Positions 8,812-17,452 of a stretch of 36,200 nucleotides of DNA are shown here, in pieces. The position numbers and the translations under genes were made by a program. The DNA comes from Pseudomonadales bacterium (GTDB taxonomy: Bacteria > Pseudomonadota > Gammaproteobacteria > Pseudomonadales > Azotimanducaceae), in the NCBI GenBank assembly GCA_023300545.1, contig JALZVT010000039.1, positions 1-36,200 on the forward strand, given 5' to 3'. The notes under the pieces are model-generated. The model was not told the DNA's origin. It saw nothing but the letters and a program-made list of their open reading frames with translations, and searched no databases. Each line of letters begins with the position of its first letter. The first letter of the stretch is position 1.

Positions 8812-9447
8812 CTACTCCCCCCTTCGCTTCCACACCGCCATCACACAGCCAAGAATAAATATTGTCCCGAATCCACCAAGCGCCTCAACCGAGCGCTGCC
8901 CGCCATTGATCTCCAGCCAGCTTATTAGAAACCCAACCAGCGGGACGAGAATAAAAAGGCCGATCATCGTATCCGACATACCCCGAAGGCGCCGGTGCAA
9001 TATGGCTGAGGTTGAATGCCTATGGCCTGTTGCCTCACGTTGCGTGCACAGATCCTTAACGGGTTTCTGGTACAGAAGATGACCTTGCCGGAACGCTGGA
9101 ATCAACGGTAATACGGTGAGTGCGACCCCAATTATAGGAAAGAGCTCATCGTCTCTCTCCATTAAGTTGCTCAATGGCTGCCACTCATACCAGGAGATTT
9201 CGACTATTAGCAACGCCACGGTAAACACGACCAACCCGATCAACCACAGAATCTGGAAACGCGTTCGACGCTTTACAAACTGCGTGAATTCCGCGACGTA
9301 GGCGTCGCGCTGATCCGCACTGCAGGCAAACCCGTCGCCGTAGTCGTCAACAAAGAAGCGATAGTCATCACCGTTCGGTGCTCTTTCGAACCGGCTGGTG
9401 TAAGACGCCACAAGATTGTCGGTGGCAATACTCGTTAAGCCGAACAC
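8812..9447 (-). CDS. Multi-pass membrane protein of unknown function
   Basis: 211 aa, starting at GTG 9447-9445 behind a strong AGGGAGG site four bases upstream, which fixes the start. About 65 polar N-terminal residues come first (an acidic, aromatic segment, DDYRFFVDDYGDGFAC). Four hydrophobic segments follow at about 66-88, 101-119, 160-180 and 188-206. The loop between segments 2 and 3 is basic with several His. I do not recognise the family. It is convergent with the DUF1501 gene and probably forms its own unit. Confidence 0.72.
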   Translation of the reverse strand: MFGLTSIATDNLVASYTSRFERAPNGDDYRFFVDDYGDGFACSADQRDAYVAEFTQFVKRRTRFQILWLIGLVVFTVALLIVEISWYEWQPLSNLMERDDELFPIIGVALTVLPLIPAFRQGHLLYQKPVKDLCTQREATGHRHSTSAILHRRLRGMSDTMIGLFILVPLVGFLISWLEINGGQRSVEALGGFGTIFILGCVMAVWKRRGE

Positions 9448-9689
9448 AAGGCCTCCCTAGTAGATACGTTAGAAATCCGGCTCACTAACCCAGATTGAGC
9501 CAGACTACGCACCCTTTCAACTTCATATACCGCAGATATAGAAATATCTCTAAAATTGGCGAGGCTTATCGCCCTAGCCGATAAGTCCGCATTTTCTGAC
9601 TTGATAATTTTGCAGATGCAGCGATGAAGCACACGCTGTCTTTCTGGAAAAATTTCATCGGTGAATCCTTTGAAATTGAACGAGTTCTA

Positions 9690-10060
9690 CCCTAACGGCT
9701 CACATCCAATGCCGCTTTCCCAGAACCAGTTGGCCGAGGCGGCGTTTAGAGAAAATCCATCGCGGTTGACGGTGAGGGGTTTGGGTATGCTTTGTCTGGT
9801 CGGTTGTGCCAGCGCAGGGTTGCGCCGAGTGAGGGTGCACTGACCAGCGCCCGGGCCGATGGTGATGCGACATTGCGCGGAAGCGGCAGTGAGTTGATCG
9901 AGCGTGTCGGGATCTTGCAGATTGAGCCAGGGTTGTTCGGGGTCTTCCGCGAGCGCTCCGTCACGCACTAGAACACGCAGGGGCGTGACGAGTTTACGAA
10001 TATTACGCCGGGGATGTACCAGATTGGCACCGCAGCGGAGGGCGTCGAGTTTTCTCCGGT
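9690..10060 (-). pseudogene. Remnant of an IS91-family (Y2/Transposase 32) transposase
   Basis: A minus-strand frame (open 9687-10154) contains the order PWLNLQDPDTLDQLTAAS, then RITIGPGAGQ, then DGFSLNAA. In the conserved middle of IS91-like transposases these correspond to the 'DPLDQL..ASI.YRIA.GP.AG' and 'GFSLHA' blocks that precede the CRYI.RP motif. The match breaks off just after GFSLNAA, so the catalytic C-terminal half is missing. The N-terminal half is also absent or unrecognisable. It is therefore a decayed internal fragment, lying 3' of tRNA-Arg. The family call rests on motif memory, not on a search. Confidence 0.6.
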
Positions 10061-10199
10061 GGTGGGGTTTGGGTTGTTGCCTTAGGCGGATTACGGGGCT
10101 TTGAGTCCATTGTTCTTCCAAAAAGCAAAGTGGTTTCACGCTGGCTAAGTTCATCTCGCAGGCTCGACAGATGTGGCTTACTTAGGTGTTTGATTTAAT

Positions 10200-10276
10200 T
10201 GGTGCACCCAGTGCGATTCGAACGCACGACCTTTGGCTTCGGAGGCCAACACTCTATCCAGCTGAGCTATGGGTGC
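10200..10276 (-). tRNA. tRNA-Arg (anticodon CCG)
   Basis: The minus strand folds as a canonical 77-nt tRNA. The acceptor arms are GCACCCA / TGGGTGC, the D arm contains GCTCAGCTGGATAGAG, and the anticodon stem TTGGC/GCCAA encloses loop CTCCGAA. The T arm has GTTCGAATC and the 3' CCA is genome-encoded. Anticodon CCG reads Arg codon CGG. Confidence 0.97.
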
Positions 10277-10366
10277 GGGGAGGCAGATAATAGGGATTGC
10301 GCGCCGTTAGGTAAACCGTTGTGAGGGTTTACTTGCCGTTGCTGTGCATACCGTTACAGTGCGCTC

Positions 10367-11410
10367 ATGATTGATTGGGTTGGGCGCAGTGTCGCCGTAG
10401 TAGGGGCCGGTGTCAGCGGGCTTGTGTGTGCGCAGCGTTTGCAAAACGTGGGGTGCGAGGTGCAGGTTTTAGACAAGAGCGGCGATATCGGTGGCCGTCT
10501 TGCCACCCGCCTTGGGCCGGAAGGATTCTGGAATCATGGAGCACAGGGGTTAGCAGTGAGTCAGCCGGAGTTTGCTGTTTTGGCCGGCGACCTGGTTGCT
10601 GCTGAGAGTGCGGCCTTTGTCGGCCCCGAGAGTTCGCTGGCCGGCCAACCCTACATGCGCGAGCTGTTGCGCCCGCTCGCTGATGAGGTGGAGTGTCGAT
10701 TTGATTGCGCGGTAGGTAGTGTCGCGCGCGTTGCGGGCGGTTGGCGGTTGCTTGATCAGCAGGGCGGTCTGCATGGTGACTTTGCGGCGCTCGTGCTCGC
10801 TATGCCGGCGCCGCAAGCGCTGGGTCTGCTTTCTACAATGCGCGAGTCCGCGTCTGTAACCGATTTGGCCCCTGAGCTGGCGCGGCTGGTTGATTCGTTG
10901 GCTGTCGTTGAGTACGCCAGTTGCTGGAGCCTGTTGGTGCAAGGCCCGCGGTTGCACAGCGTTCTTTCGGAGTTGGTTGAGTTGCCGGTATCGGGCAGTG
11001 ACGTCATCGCAGGAATTTACCCTCAAGCTGATACCGATTATTGGGTGGTGCACGCGACCGCCCAGTGGAGTGCGCGACATCTTGAAGAAGATCGAGCATC
11101 AGCGGCCCAAGCGTTGCTGATGGAATTGAAATCGCTGTGTTCAGCCGCTGCGGGCTTTCGGGTAGAACAGGTTGAGGCCCATCGCTGGCGTTATTCGACA
11201 GTGAGTACACCCGCAGCTCTGCCCGCATTGTGGAGTTCGGAACTGGGTTTAGGGCTCTGTGGGGATTGGTGCCAGCCTGCAGCAACGCAGGCGGTAAGCG
11301 ATGCGCATGGCGCCCAGGCTGCTTTTCTCAGTGGCGGTACACTGGCTGAATTGATGGGTGCTGGGCTTGCCAAAGGTCATGACCTTGGCAACAATCCCAC
11401 CAAACAATGA
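10367..11410 (+). CDS. FAD-dependent NAD(P)-binding oxidoreductase, renalase/amine-oxidase-like
   Basis: 347 aa. The N-terminus has a Rossmann dinucleotide motif, VVGAGVSGL (Gly13-x-Gly15-x-x-Gly18), followed by the acidic ribose-binding position (VLDKSGDIGGRLATR). This is the GG-doublet signature of the amine oxidase/renalase superfamily. Near residue 300 LGLCGDWCQ is the usual C-terminal FAD-binding motif. The length fits the COG3380 (renalase-like) group. The substrate is unknown. The next gene starts 10 bp downstream on the same strand and is probably co-transcribed. Confidence 0.85.
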   Translation: MIDWVGRSVAVVGAGVSGLVCAQRLQNVGCEVQVLDKSGDIGGRLATRLGPEGFWNHGAQGLAVSQPEFAVLAGDLVAAESAAFVGPESSLAGQPYMRELLRPLADEVECRFDCAVGSVARVAGGWRLLDQQGGLHGDFAALVLAMPAPQALGLLSTMRESASVTDLAPELARLVDSLAVVEYASCWSLLVQGPRLHSVLSELVELPVSGSDVIAGIYPQADTDYWVVHATAQWSARHLEEDRASAAQALLMELKSLCSAAAGFRVEQVEAHRWRYSTVSTPAALPALWSSELGLGLCGDWCQPAATQAVSDAHGAQAAFLSGGTLAELMGAGLAKGHDLGNNPTKQ

Positions 11411-11420
11411 CAACTGACCC

Positions 11421-12035
11421 ATGACGCTGACAGAAATTCTCGAGCAAATTCGCGGACTTTATCTTGAGGAATTTTCGGCCCGACTGGAGGGCTTTCCGGT
11501 CGATGTGCGCCGAGTGTTGTTGGCTGAAGCGCTCTATCTCAACGCGGAAGGCGACGCTTTGCGCACGGGTGCGCTGCAGCTTCCCGCGCGCGGTGATCTG
11601 TGTGTGCTGCAAGACCAACGCGTTCAAGAAATTGCCTGTATCGAAGCGTCGCGGTCTGTGCGCTTTGACGCGTTTCGATTTGTCTGGGACAACCGCGTGC
11701 AGGTCGCGCTTAATCCTTTTGCCTGGTCAAACTGCTCGGTGTGCATTCCCGAGCCGATCGAGGCGTTGGACGTGGTGCCATTGGTGGCTTGGTTTGAGCA
11801 ACAGTTAAAAACAGCCGATGCGATTGAGATGAGTGATCGATTCCCCAGGAACGTGGCGCACTCACTGTCTGCGCCGCGTCAGTCTCCGGCAGGAGTGCGC
11901 TTTGAGGTCGACTTTGGTTCGATGCCCGTTGCCGGTTTTGAACGCTTTTTAGCCGCGGTTGCGGAGGCCGGGGCGGGGTTGCTTGTGATCGGCGAGTTGC
12001 CCGCAAACGCCACGCCCCTAAGCCACAACCCCTAG
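11421..12035 (+). CDS. Conserved-looking hypothetical protein
   Basis: 204 aa, start ATG 11421, 10 bp after the FAD oxidoreductase gene. It is cytosolic, with no signal peptide or membrane segment. It has an acidic N-terminal helix (LTEILEQIRGLYLEEF), a middle part rich in Phe, Trp and Val, and a C-terminal segment (FEVDFGSMPVAGFERFLAAV) that could be a small alpha/beta unit. No catalytic motif stands out and I do not recognise the family. The spacing suggests it works with the upstream oxidoreductase. Confidence 0.65.
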   Translation: MTLTEILEQIRGLYLEEFSARLEGFPVDVRRVLLAEALYLNAEGDALRTGALQLPARGDLCVLQDQRVQEIACIEASRSVRFDAFRFVWDNRVQVALNPFAWSNCSVCIPEPIEALDVVPLVAWFEQQLKTADAIEMSDRFPRNVAHSLSAPRQSPAGVRFEVDFGSMPVAGFERFLAAVAEAGAGLLVIGELPANATPLSHNP

Positions 12036-12053
12036 CCAGCATCCACTATAGAT

Positions 12054-12674
12054 TTAGGCCTTGGCGCTGGGCCGAGCGCTAACGCGTTCGTGCCAGTCCC
12101 AGAGGTGTTCAAGGTTTTCTTCTGGCTTGAGGCCCACCAGTTCGCTGGCAAAGTCGACCGCGGTCATTGCCGTTATGTCTGCCAGCGTAAAGCGCTTGCC
12201 GGCCATATAGCTGCGGTCTTTGAGCTCGCGGTTCAGGCGTTCGTAAAACAGGTGAGTGTTTTTATCGCTGGTCTCTTTGGCCTGGGGGTTCTGCTTAAAA
12301 CGGCCAGCGGCGATCTGTGCAACAACGGGGCCGTTGACCCAGCTCGTACCAATCTGGGTCCACAGCTCAAGTTCGAGAATGCGGTTGTACATTTCAATTT
12401 GGCCCAGCTCGACCGGTGTTGCGCCAAACAGATTAGGTTCGGGGTGCAGCGCTTCGAGGTAGCGGCAGATGGCAACGCTTTCGCCGATGTGCTCGCCATT
12501 GTCGGTTTCGAGCACCGGAATTTTGCCGCTAGGATTCATGCGCAGAAAGTCGGGCGTTTTGTGCTCACCGCCGCGCATATCAACCTGCTGGTATTCAACT
12601 TCAATGCCTTTCTCAGCGATAAAAATGCGTACGCGACGTGGATTCGGGGCTACGGTTACGTCAAAAAGTTTCAA
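12054..12674 (-). CDS. Glutathione S-transferase
   Basis: 206 aa. The N-terminal thioredoxin fold starts MKLFDVTVAPNPRRVRIFIAEKG. The glutathione-site signatures are PSGKIPVLE (cis-Pro) and GESVAICRYLE. The C-terminal helical domain carries the GST N-capping-type motif FTLADITAMTAVDF. It should conjugate glutathione to electrophiles or act as a reductase; the substrate is unknown. It is the last of a minus-strand series (DinB-like, MFS, hot-dog protein, GST) and lies 48 bp after the hot-dog gene. It is one of three GST-type genes in the window. Confidence 0.93.
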   Translation of the reverse strand: MKLFDVTVAPNPRRVRIFIAEKGIEVEYQQVDMRGGEHKTPDFLRMNPSGKIPVLETDNGEHIGESVAICRYLEALHPEPNLFGATPVELGQIEMYNRILELELWTQIGTSWVNGPVVAQIAAGRFKQNPQAKETSDKNTHLFYERLNRELKDRSYMAGKRFTLADITAMTAVDFASELVGLKPEENLEHLWDWHERVSARPSAKA

Positions 12675-12722
12675 GGGTTCTGGTGGCTCCGAAAGTAGTG
12701 AGTAGTGGTAATAAGGAGAAGT

Positions 12723-13565
12723 TTACCCCCAAAGAGGTGAGGCGTCTTTCATCAGCCGGTCCATCTTTACCATACGCGCAACAGGCTCACCGGTTGCTTG
12801 ATCCGTCAACGTCGCCTCGTACCAAAGAATTTCTGTTTTTGGACTTTCGCTAACCGCCAACGCGTGGCCATTGACGTTGTAGTTCTGTTCACTAACCACA
12901 GGGCCGTTTAAATATTGCAATTCGATAGCGCCATACAGACCGACATAAGGTCCACGAATAGGTGCGACATGGGCTTCAACGCCACGGAATATGTGGACAA
13001 ACGGGGCTGCGGGTAACACGCGTCCACCCCATTTGCTGTTCTGTTCTGGGTTTGTCGCGTAAAGCGGCAGCGGTTCGGTGATGACGCGCAAGCGCTCGTC
13101 AATCTCGGCATCGGACGCACGCACACTCAGCGTTTCACAGGTTTTGTGCGGCACCACGTCTTGCAACATACGCAGGTCTTGGGCAGGACGAACCTTTGCC
13201 AGCCGCTGGCGAATCTCAGAGTTGGGGTCATCGCCCAAAGAGGCCGTGCCCGACATGATCACATCGCCTGCTTCGTTCTCCATCCAGACTTTGCCGCGAT
13301 GGTCGCTCTCGGGTTCAAAGCAACAGCGTACCGGGTCGCCGTCAAAGGTGGCCTGCTTAAAATACAGACTAAGGCCACCGCGTTGCCACCAGCTTTCCCC
13401 AAAGTGAGCGATCAGTACAGGTGGAAACTGTTCCATGTGCAGAGAGCCAGCCACGGTACCTCCGGAAAAGCCCAGCTTTTGCGCTGTGCTGTCATCGTGA
13501 ATACCGCCGGCCTCATCGGCTGAGGTGTTGATGGGGCGACGCCATTGGCTTTGGGAAATGCTCAT
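12723..13565 (-). CDS. Hot-dog fold (MaoC-like) protein of unknown substrate
   Basis: 280 aa. An N-terminal half with IHDDSTAQKLGFSGGTVAGS and later FGESWWQRGGLSLYFKQATFDGD matches the pattern of MaoC/hot-dog hydratases (His-x-Asp, then GF.G..v.G, then a G.ls..F..p...GD strand). The length allows two hot-dog modules. The second half (YLNGPVVSEQNYNVNGHALAVSESPKTEILWYEATL) looks like the other module. The function is probably on a CoA or similar thioester, but this is inference. Its ATG overlaps the MFS stop by four bases (ATGA), so the two are translationally coupled. Confidence 0.72.
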   Translation of the reverse strand: MSISQSQWRRPINTSADEAGGIHDDSTAQKLGFSGGTVAGSLHMEQFPPVLIAHFGESWWQRGGLSLYFKQATFDGDPVRCCFEPESDHRGKVWMENEAGDVIMSGTASLGDDPNSEIRQRLAKVRPAQDLRMLQDVVPHKTCETLSVRASDAEIDERLRVITEPLPLYATNPEQNSKWGGRVLPAAPFVHIFRGVEAHVAPIRGPYVGLYGAIELQYLNGPVVSEQNYNVNGHALAVSESPKTEILWYEATLTDQATGEPVARMVKMDRLMKDASPLWG

Positions 13566-14884
13566 GTTGCTGACTCCGACTTGTTTTCGGTTGGGGGTGT
13601 ATTTTCTGTAGGGCTGGTTTCAGCCTTGATAAGGCCACGAACGTTGGCGGCAAAGATTGCAACGGCCAGCAGTGACAATATGCCGGCGATCAGGAAGGCA
13701 GCTCCTGGGAAATAGATGGGCGCGGTGTTGGCCGTGAAGTAGGCGAAGGAGTGGGTCATCACTATGGGTCCGATCATAGCGCCAAGGCTGCTCATACTGC
13801 CGACGATGCCCTGTAACTCGCCTTGCTCTTCCTGGGGTACGTTGTTTGACATGATGCTTTGCACCGCTGGCATCACAAAGCCGGCCAGTGATGACACGGC
13901 GCACCATAGGTAGACGACAGCAGAGTTGGGTGCAAACGCAATGCCCACGTAGGCGATGGTGGCGGCGAAGAAACCGAACAGAGCCGTCTTGGGTGCGCCG
14001 AATTTTGGGATGATGATACGAATGAGATAACCCTGCACAAACGCCATCAGCAGACCAACCATCCCCATTGATAGCCCAACATCTGCGGCGGTCCATTCAA
14101 ACTTTTCCATCGTGTAGAAGTTCCAGTTCGATGGATACGCGTGATGGCCAATGTTGTAGATGAATATGGTCAGTAACAGGCCGAGCAGGATTGGGTATTT
14201 GCGAATTTGTAGCAGTGCGCCAATAGGGTTTGCTCGACGAATATCGAAGGGACGGCGCCGGTCTTTAGGGAGTGTTTCGTTCAACACAAAATAGCCATAT
14301 GCGGTGTTGCAAAAGGCGAGTGCTGCGGCAGCAAAGAAGGGCGCTCGAATGTCCCAGGCGCCCAGTAGTCCGCCAAGGGGCGGACCAAAGATAAAGCCAA
14401 GTCCGAACGCCATGCCCATCAAGCCAAAGTTCTGCGCTCGTTCTTCAGGTGGACTAACGTCAGCGATCAGCGCGTTGGCGACGGAATAGGTTGAGCCTGC
14501 GATGCCGGTTAACGCCCGGCCAATAAATAACACCCAAAGTGTCGTGGCAAAACCCAATATCAGATAGTTGATGCCGTAGAGAACGAGCGAAACCAACAAC
14601 AGTGGGCGACGCCCGAAGCGATCGCTAAGGTTGCCCAGAACTGGGGCGAACACAAACTGCAAAATAGCGTAAGTCGCCACCAGATACCCAAACGACACGG
14701 ATGCGCCTGAAAGCCCGTTGCCGGATAGTTCCATCAGCAGTTCGGGCAGAACAGGAATGATGATGCCAAACCCCACCACGTCGATGAATACGGTGATGGT
14801 GACAAAGGTCAGGGCATGTTTTTTGCGTTGCAAGCTGATCGGCTCAAACGGCTGCGGCTGATTGTCTGAATGGGTATCGGTCAT
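13562..14884 (-). CDS. MFS exporter, TCR/Tet (DHA1) type
   Basis: 440 aa with about 12 hydrophobic segments. Motif A between TM2 and TM3 is present (GNLSDRFGRRPLLL), and motif C-like glycines follow in TM5 (GLMGMAFGLGFIFGPPLGG), as in drug/H+ antiporters of the TetA group. The N-terminus VFIDVVGFGIIIPVLPELL is typical of this group. It would export a small hydrophobic compound at the inner membrane. Resistance to a specific drug should not be assumed. It lies 40 bp after the DinB-like gene and overlaps the hot-dog gene. Confidence 0.92.
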   Translation of the reverse strand: MTDTHSDNQPQPFEPISLQRKKHALTFVTITVFIDVVGFGIIIPVLPELLMELSGNGLSGASVSFGYLVATYAILQFVFAPVLGNLSDRFGRRPLLLVSLVLYGINYLILGFATTLWVLFIGRALTGIAGSTYSVANALIADVSPPEERAQNFGLMGMAFGLGFIFGPPLGGLLGAWDIRAPFFAAAALAFCNTAYGYFVLNETLPKDRRRPFDIRRANPIGALLQIRKYPILLGLLLTIFIYNIGHHAYPSNWNFYTMEKFEWTAADVGLSMGMVGLLMAFVQGYLIRIIIPKFGAPKTALFGFFAATIAYVGIAFAPNSAVVYLWCAVSSLAGFVMPAVQSIMSNNVPQEEQGELQGIVGSMSSLGAMIGPIVMTHSFAYFTANTAPIYFPGAAFLIAGILSLLAVAIFAANVRGLIKAETSPTENTPPTENKSESAT

Positions 14885-14924
14885 GGCGCTCTCTTGTAGC
14901 GGTCACAGTAGCACGCGAGTTGAG

Positions 14925-15479
14925 CTAGAGAGGCCAGTGCGGGCTCTCCATATATTGCACATCGGTGTCCTGTGTTGTTGCGCCGGCCGCGGTGAGCATG
15001 GCGTGGACCTGGCCGCGATGATGAGTGCCGTGATTAAACAACTGCACCACAAGCGTCCATCGCGGTCGGGTGAGTTTGCCACCCGAGGTCGACTCCCAGG
15101 TGAAGTCGCCTTGAAAGTCGGTGTCTGCAACCGTTGTCGCCCACTTAAGCAGCGCGCGGTCGGTGACTTGCCGGTCGCTGTGAAGTGCTGCGAAGGTATC
15201 GTGTGTTGTTTGGGAGTCTGCAACATCGGGTGCGCTAGGCGTGGGGTGTGCCGACTCGCCGCCCAGTCGCGACAGCCAGATCTGATCGCCCCAGAGCACG
15301 TGTGACAGGGTGGCGTGAATGGAGCCGAAGAACGCGCCACGATCTTGGTGCCGCTCAGCGTCAGACACTGTATTGGCTGCCGCGTAGAGAGTGCGGTTCT
15401 GCCATTCGTTGTAGGCCGCCATGAGCCGTACATAGTCTGGCCCAATAGTGTGGTTCGGTTGCTCGAATGTGTGTGCCAT
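14925..15479 (-). CDS. DinB-family metal-binding protein
   Basis: 184 aa from ATG 15479. The frame can be extended to a TTG at 15524, but the ATG gives the usual family start just before the first helix. Four-helix DinB/YfiT signatures are visible: SIHATLSHVLWGDQIW (first metal His) and LFNHGTHHRGQVHAML (the two clustered His ligands, NH.THHRGQ). Members bind Ni, Zn or Fe. Some are bacillithiol or mycothiol transferases, but the role in Gram-negative bacteria is unknown. It is the first gene of the minus-strand series that includes the MFS exporter and a GST. Confidence 0.88.
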   Translation of the reverse strand: MAHTFEQPNHTIGPDYVRLMAAYNEWQNRTLYAAANTVSDAERHQDRGAFFGSIHATLSHVLWGDQIWLSRLGGESAHPTPSAPDVADSQTTHDTFAALHSDRQVTDRALLKWATTVADTDFQGDFTWESTSGGKLTRPRWTLVVQLFNHGTHHRGQVHAMLTAAGATTQDTDVQYMESPHWPL

Positions 15480-15581
15480 GTTGTTAGGTTCTATTGCTGG
15501 GTTCTGTTGAGGGCGTTGTTGCAAGCGTCGGGTTATGCTGCTCGTTTATCAAGTCTGAATACTTAATCAGAGGTTTACTGC

Positions 15582-16691
15582 ATGACTGATCAATACACCC
15601 TTTACGGTGCCGCCATTTCTCTCTATAGCGGCAAGGTGCGCGCCTACCTAAACTACAAAGGCATTGCTTATCAGGAGTTGCCGGCTACCAAAGAGGTTTA
15701 CAAAACGGTCATCATGCCTAATGTTGGCTGGCCGGTTATACCCGTGGTCGTGACGCCTGAAGGTACAACCCTGCAAGACACCAGCGACATTATCGATACG
15801 CTTGAACTCCGGTTTCCTGCGGCACCCATAGTTCCGGCGACGCCAAAGCAGCAAGTGGTAGCGCTGCTGCTCGAAGTGTTTGGTGACGAATGGCTCAGAC
15901 TGCCCGCTATGCACTACCGCTGGAACCACAACGCCGACTGGATCATTGGCGAATTCGGTAAGCTGTCAGCGCCAGACCTCGATGAGGCTGGGCAGCGCGA
16001 AGTGGGTGAGCGCACCTGTCGTCCGTTTCGCGGTTCGCTGCCGATGTTGGGCGTTGTGGAAGAAACCTATGCGGCCGTTGAGTCCAGTTACGAGGCGCTG
16101 CTGCGTGAGCTTGATGCACACTTTGCCGAGCACGACTATCTGCTGGGTTCGCGGCCGAGCATTGGCGACTTTGGTTTGATTGGGCCGCTGTATGCACACC
16201 AGTATCGTGATCCCTATTCCGGCGATCTTATGCGCCGCATCGCGCCGAACGTGGCTGCCTGGGTATTGCGCACTATGGAGCCGACCGCGCGATCAGGTGA
16301 GTTTCTTGCGGATGACGCTATACCCGAGACACTGCTGCCCGTATTGCAGCGCATGATGACGGAGCAGCTGCCGACACTGCACGACACGATGCTGCAGCTC
16401 GGTCAGTGGGCGGCAGACAATCCACAAGAGACTCAGGTGCCGCGGAGCATTGGCATGCACAGCTTCACGTTGGAAGCCGGTCTGCCTAATGAGGTCACAG
16501 GCGAGCGCGCAGTGTTGCCTTTTCAGCAGTGGATGTGGCAGCGACCGCTGGATGCGTTTAACGCGCTTGCTGCAGGCGATCGCGCGCAGGTTCAAGCGTT
16601 GCTCGCCAAGGTGGGTGGGGAAGAGGCGTTCTCGCCTCAGCCATTGGTCAGAGTTAAACGCGAGAACTACCAGCTGGTGCTTGCTCGGTAA
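15582..16691 (+). CDS. Large GST-like protein with extended C-terminal domain
   Basis: 369 aa, much longer than a normal GST (~210). The N-terminal thioredoxin-like domain (YTLYGAAISLYSGKVRAYLNYKGIAYQ, cis-Pro in WPVIPVVVTPEG, then DTSDIIDTLE) is followed by a helical domain with SRPSIGDFGLIGPLYAH. A further ~150 residues have no motif I recognise. A GAGG site lies about nine bases before the ATG. It is divergent from the DinB-like gene. Substrate unknown; glutathione binding is likely but not proven. Confidence 0.85.
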   Translation: MTDQYTLYGAAISLYSGKVRAYLNYKGIAYQELPATKEVYKTVIMPNVGWPVIPVVVTPEGTTLQDTSDIIDTLELRFPAAPIVPATPKQQVVALLLEVFGDEWLRLPAMHYRWNHNADWIIGEFGKLSAPDLDEAGQREVGERTCRPFRGSLPMLGVVEETYAAVESSYEALLRELDAHFAEHDYLLGSRPSIGDFGLIGPLYAHQYRDPYSGDLMRRIAPNVAAWVLRTMEPTARSGEFLADDAIPETLLPVLQRMMTEQLPTLHDTMLQLGQWAADNPQETQVPRSIGMHSFTLEAGLPNEVTGERAVLPFQQWMWQRPLDAFNALAAGDRAQVQALLAKVGGEEAFSPQPLVRVKRENYQLVLAR

Positions 16692-16703
16692 GGTTGCCCT
16701 CGC

Positions 16704-17360
16704 TCAGTCGTTAGTTGCCGGTGGTGCGCTCGCGGCTGCAAAACCCGCAAGCACTGCGTCGACAGTCTCTGGTTTTGCCACATCAGGGTGACCAGAGTTG
16801 AATGGTGGGGCAGGGTTGTACTCCACCGCCAGTTGCAGCATTCGCGCAACCTCTTCACCCGCGATTTCAGCGGCCATGGCGAGCCCAAAATCGATGCCAG
16901 CGGTGACCCCGCCGCCAGACGCTCGATTGCGATCGATCACCCAACGCTCATTGACGGCTTCGGCGCCGTACTCTTTCAGCTGGTCCATGGCGGCCCAGTG
17001 CGTGGTGGCGCGATAACCTTTAAGCAGTCCTGCCGCGCCCATGATCAGGGCGCCGGTGCAGACGCTGGTGATCCAGCTGGCGTTTTGCGCCCGGTCGTTT
17101 AAGTAGTCGAGTGTGGCCTGATCTTCGCTGATGGCGTAGGTGCCATAGGTGCCGCCGGGCGCAAACAGGATGTCTGGGTGGCGGGAGGCGGTTTCGTAGG
17201 TGTGGGTGGGTAAGAGTCGAGCGGCCGTATCAGTGGCAATGGGCTTGAGTTCTTTAGCGACCAGCTCAATGCTCGCGCCTGGCAGCTGAGACCAGATCTG
17301 CAGCGGCCCAAACAGATCGAGTGGGGTGAAGTGCGGGTAAATGAGCATGGAGATCTGCAT
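16704..17360 (-). CDS. DJ-1/PfpI family protein, isonitrile-hydratase-like
   Basis: 218 aa. The DJ-1 nucleophile elbow is ITSVCTGALI, with Cys101. The early acidic residue Asp15 (FTPLDLFGP) and the C-terminal run DFGLAMAAEIAGEEVARMLQ followed by EYNPAPPFNSG match the isonitrile hydratase subgroup better than proteases or glyoxalases. That enzyme adds water to isonitriles to give N-formamides; the true substrate here is unproven. It is divergent from the GlxA-type regulator at 17453, which may control it. Confidence 0.82.
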   Translation of the reverse strand: MQISMLIYPHFTPLDLFGPLQIWSQLPGASIELVAKELKPIATDTAARLLPTHTYETASRHPDILFAPGGTYGTYAISEDQATLDYLNDRAQNASWITSVCTGALIMGAAGLLKGYRATTHWAAMDQLKEYGAEAVNERWVIDRNRASGGGVTAGIDFGLAMAAEIAGEEVARMLQLAVEYNPAPPFNSGHPDVAKPETVDAVLAGFAAASAPPATND

Positions 17361-17452
17361 GGAGTGATCCTTGGTTGAGGCCAGAAACCTACACTAGCTC
17401 GGAATGGCTCTGGCGGATATGATATTTAAATGTCTCAAACTGCCATTATTCG

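Noticed and set aside
9687-10154. Intact 155-aa gene
   Set aside because: The only recognisable part is an internal transposase block cut off abruptly; it is better called a remnant.
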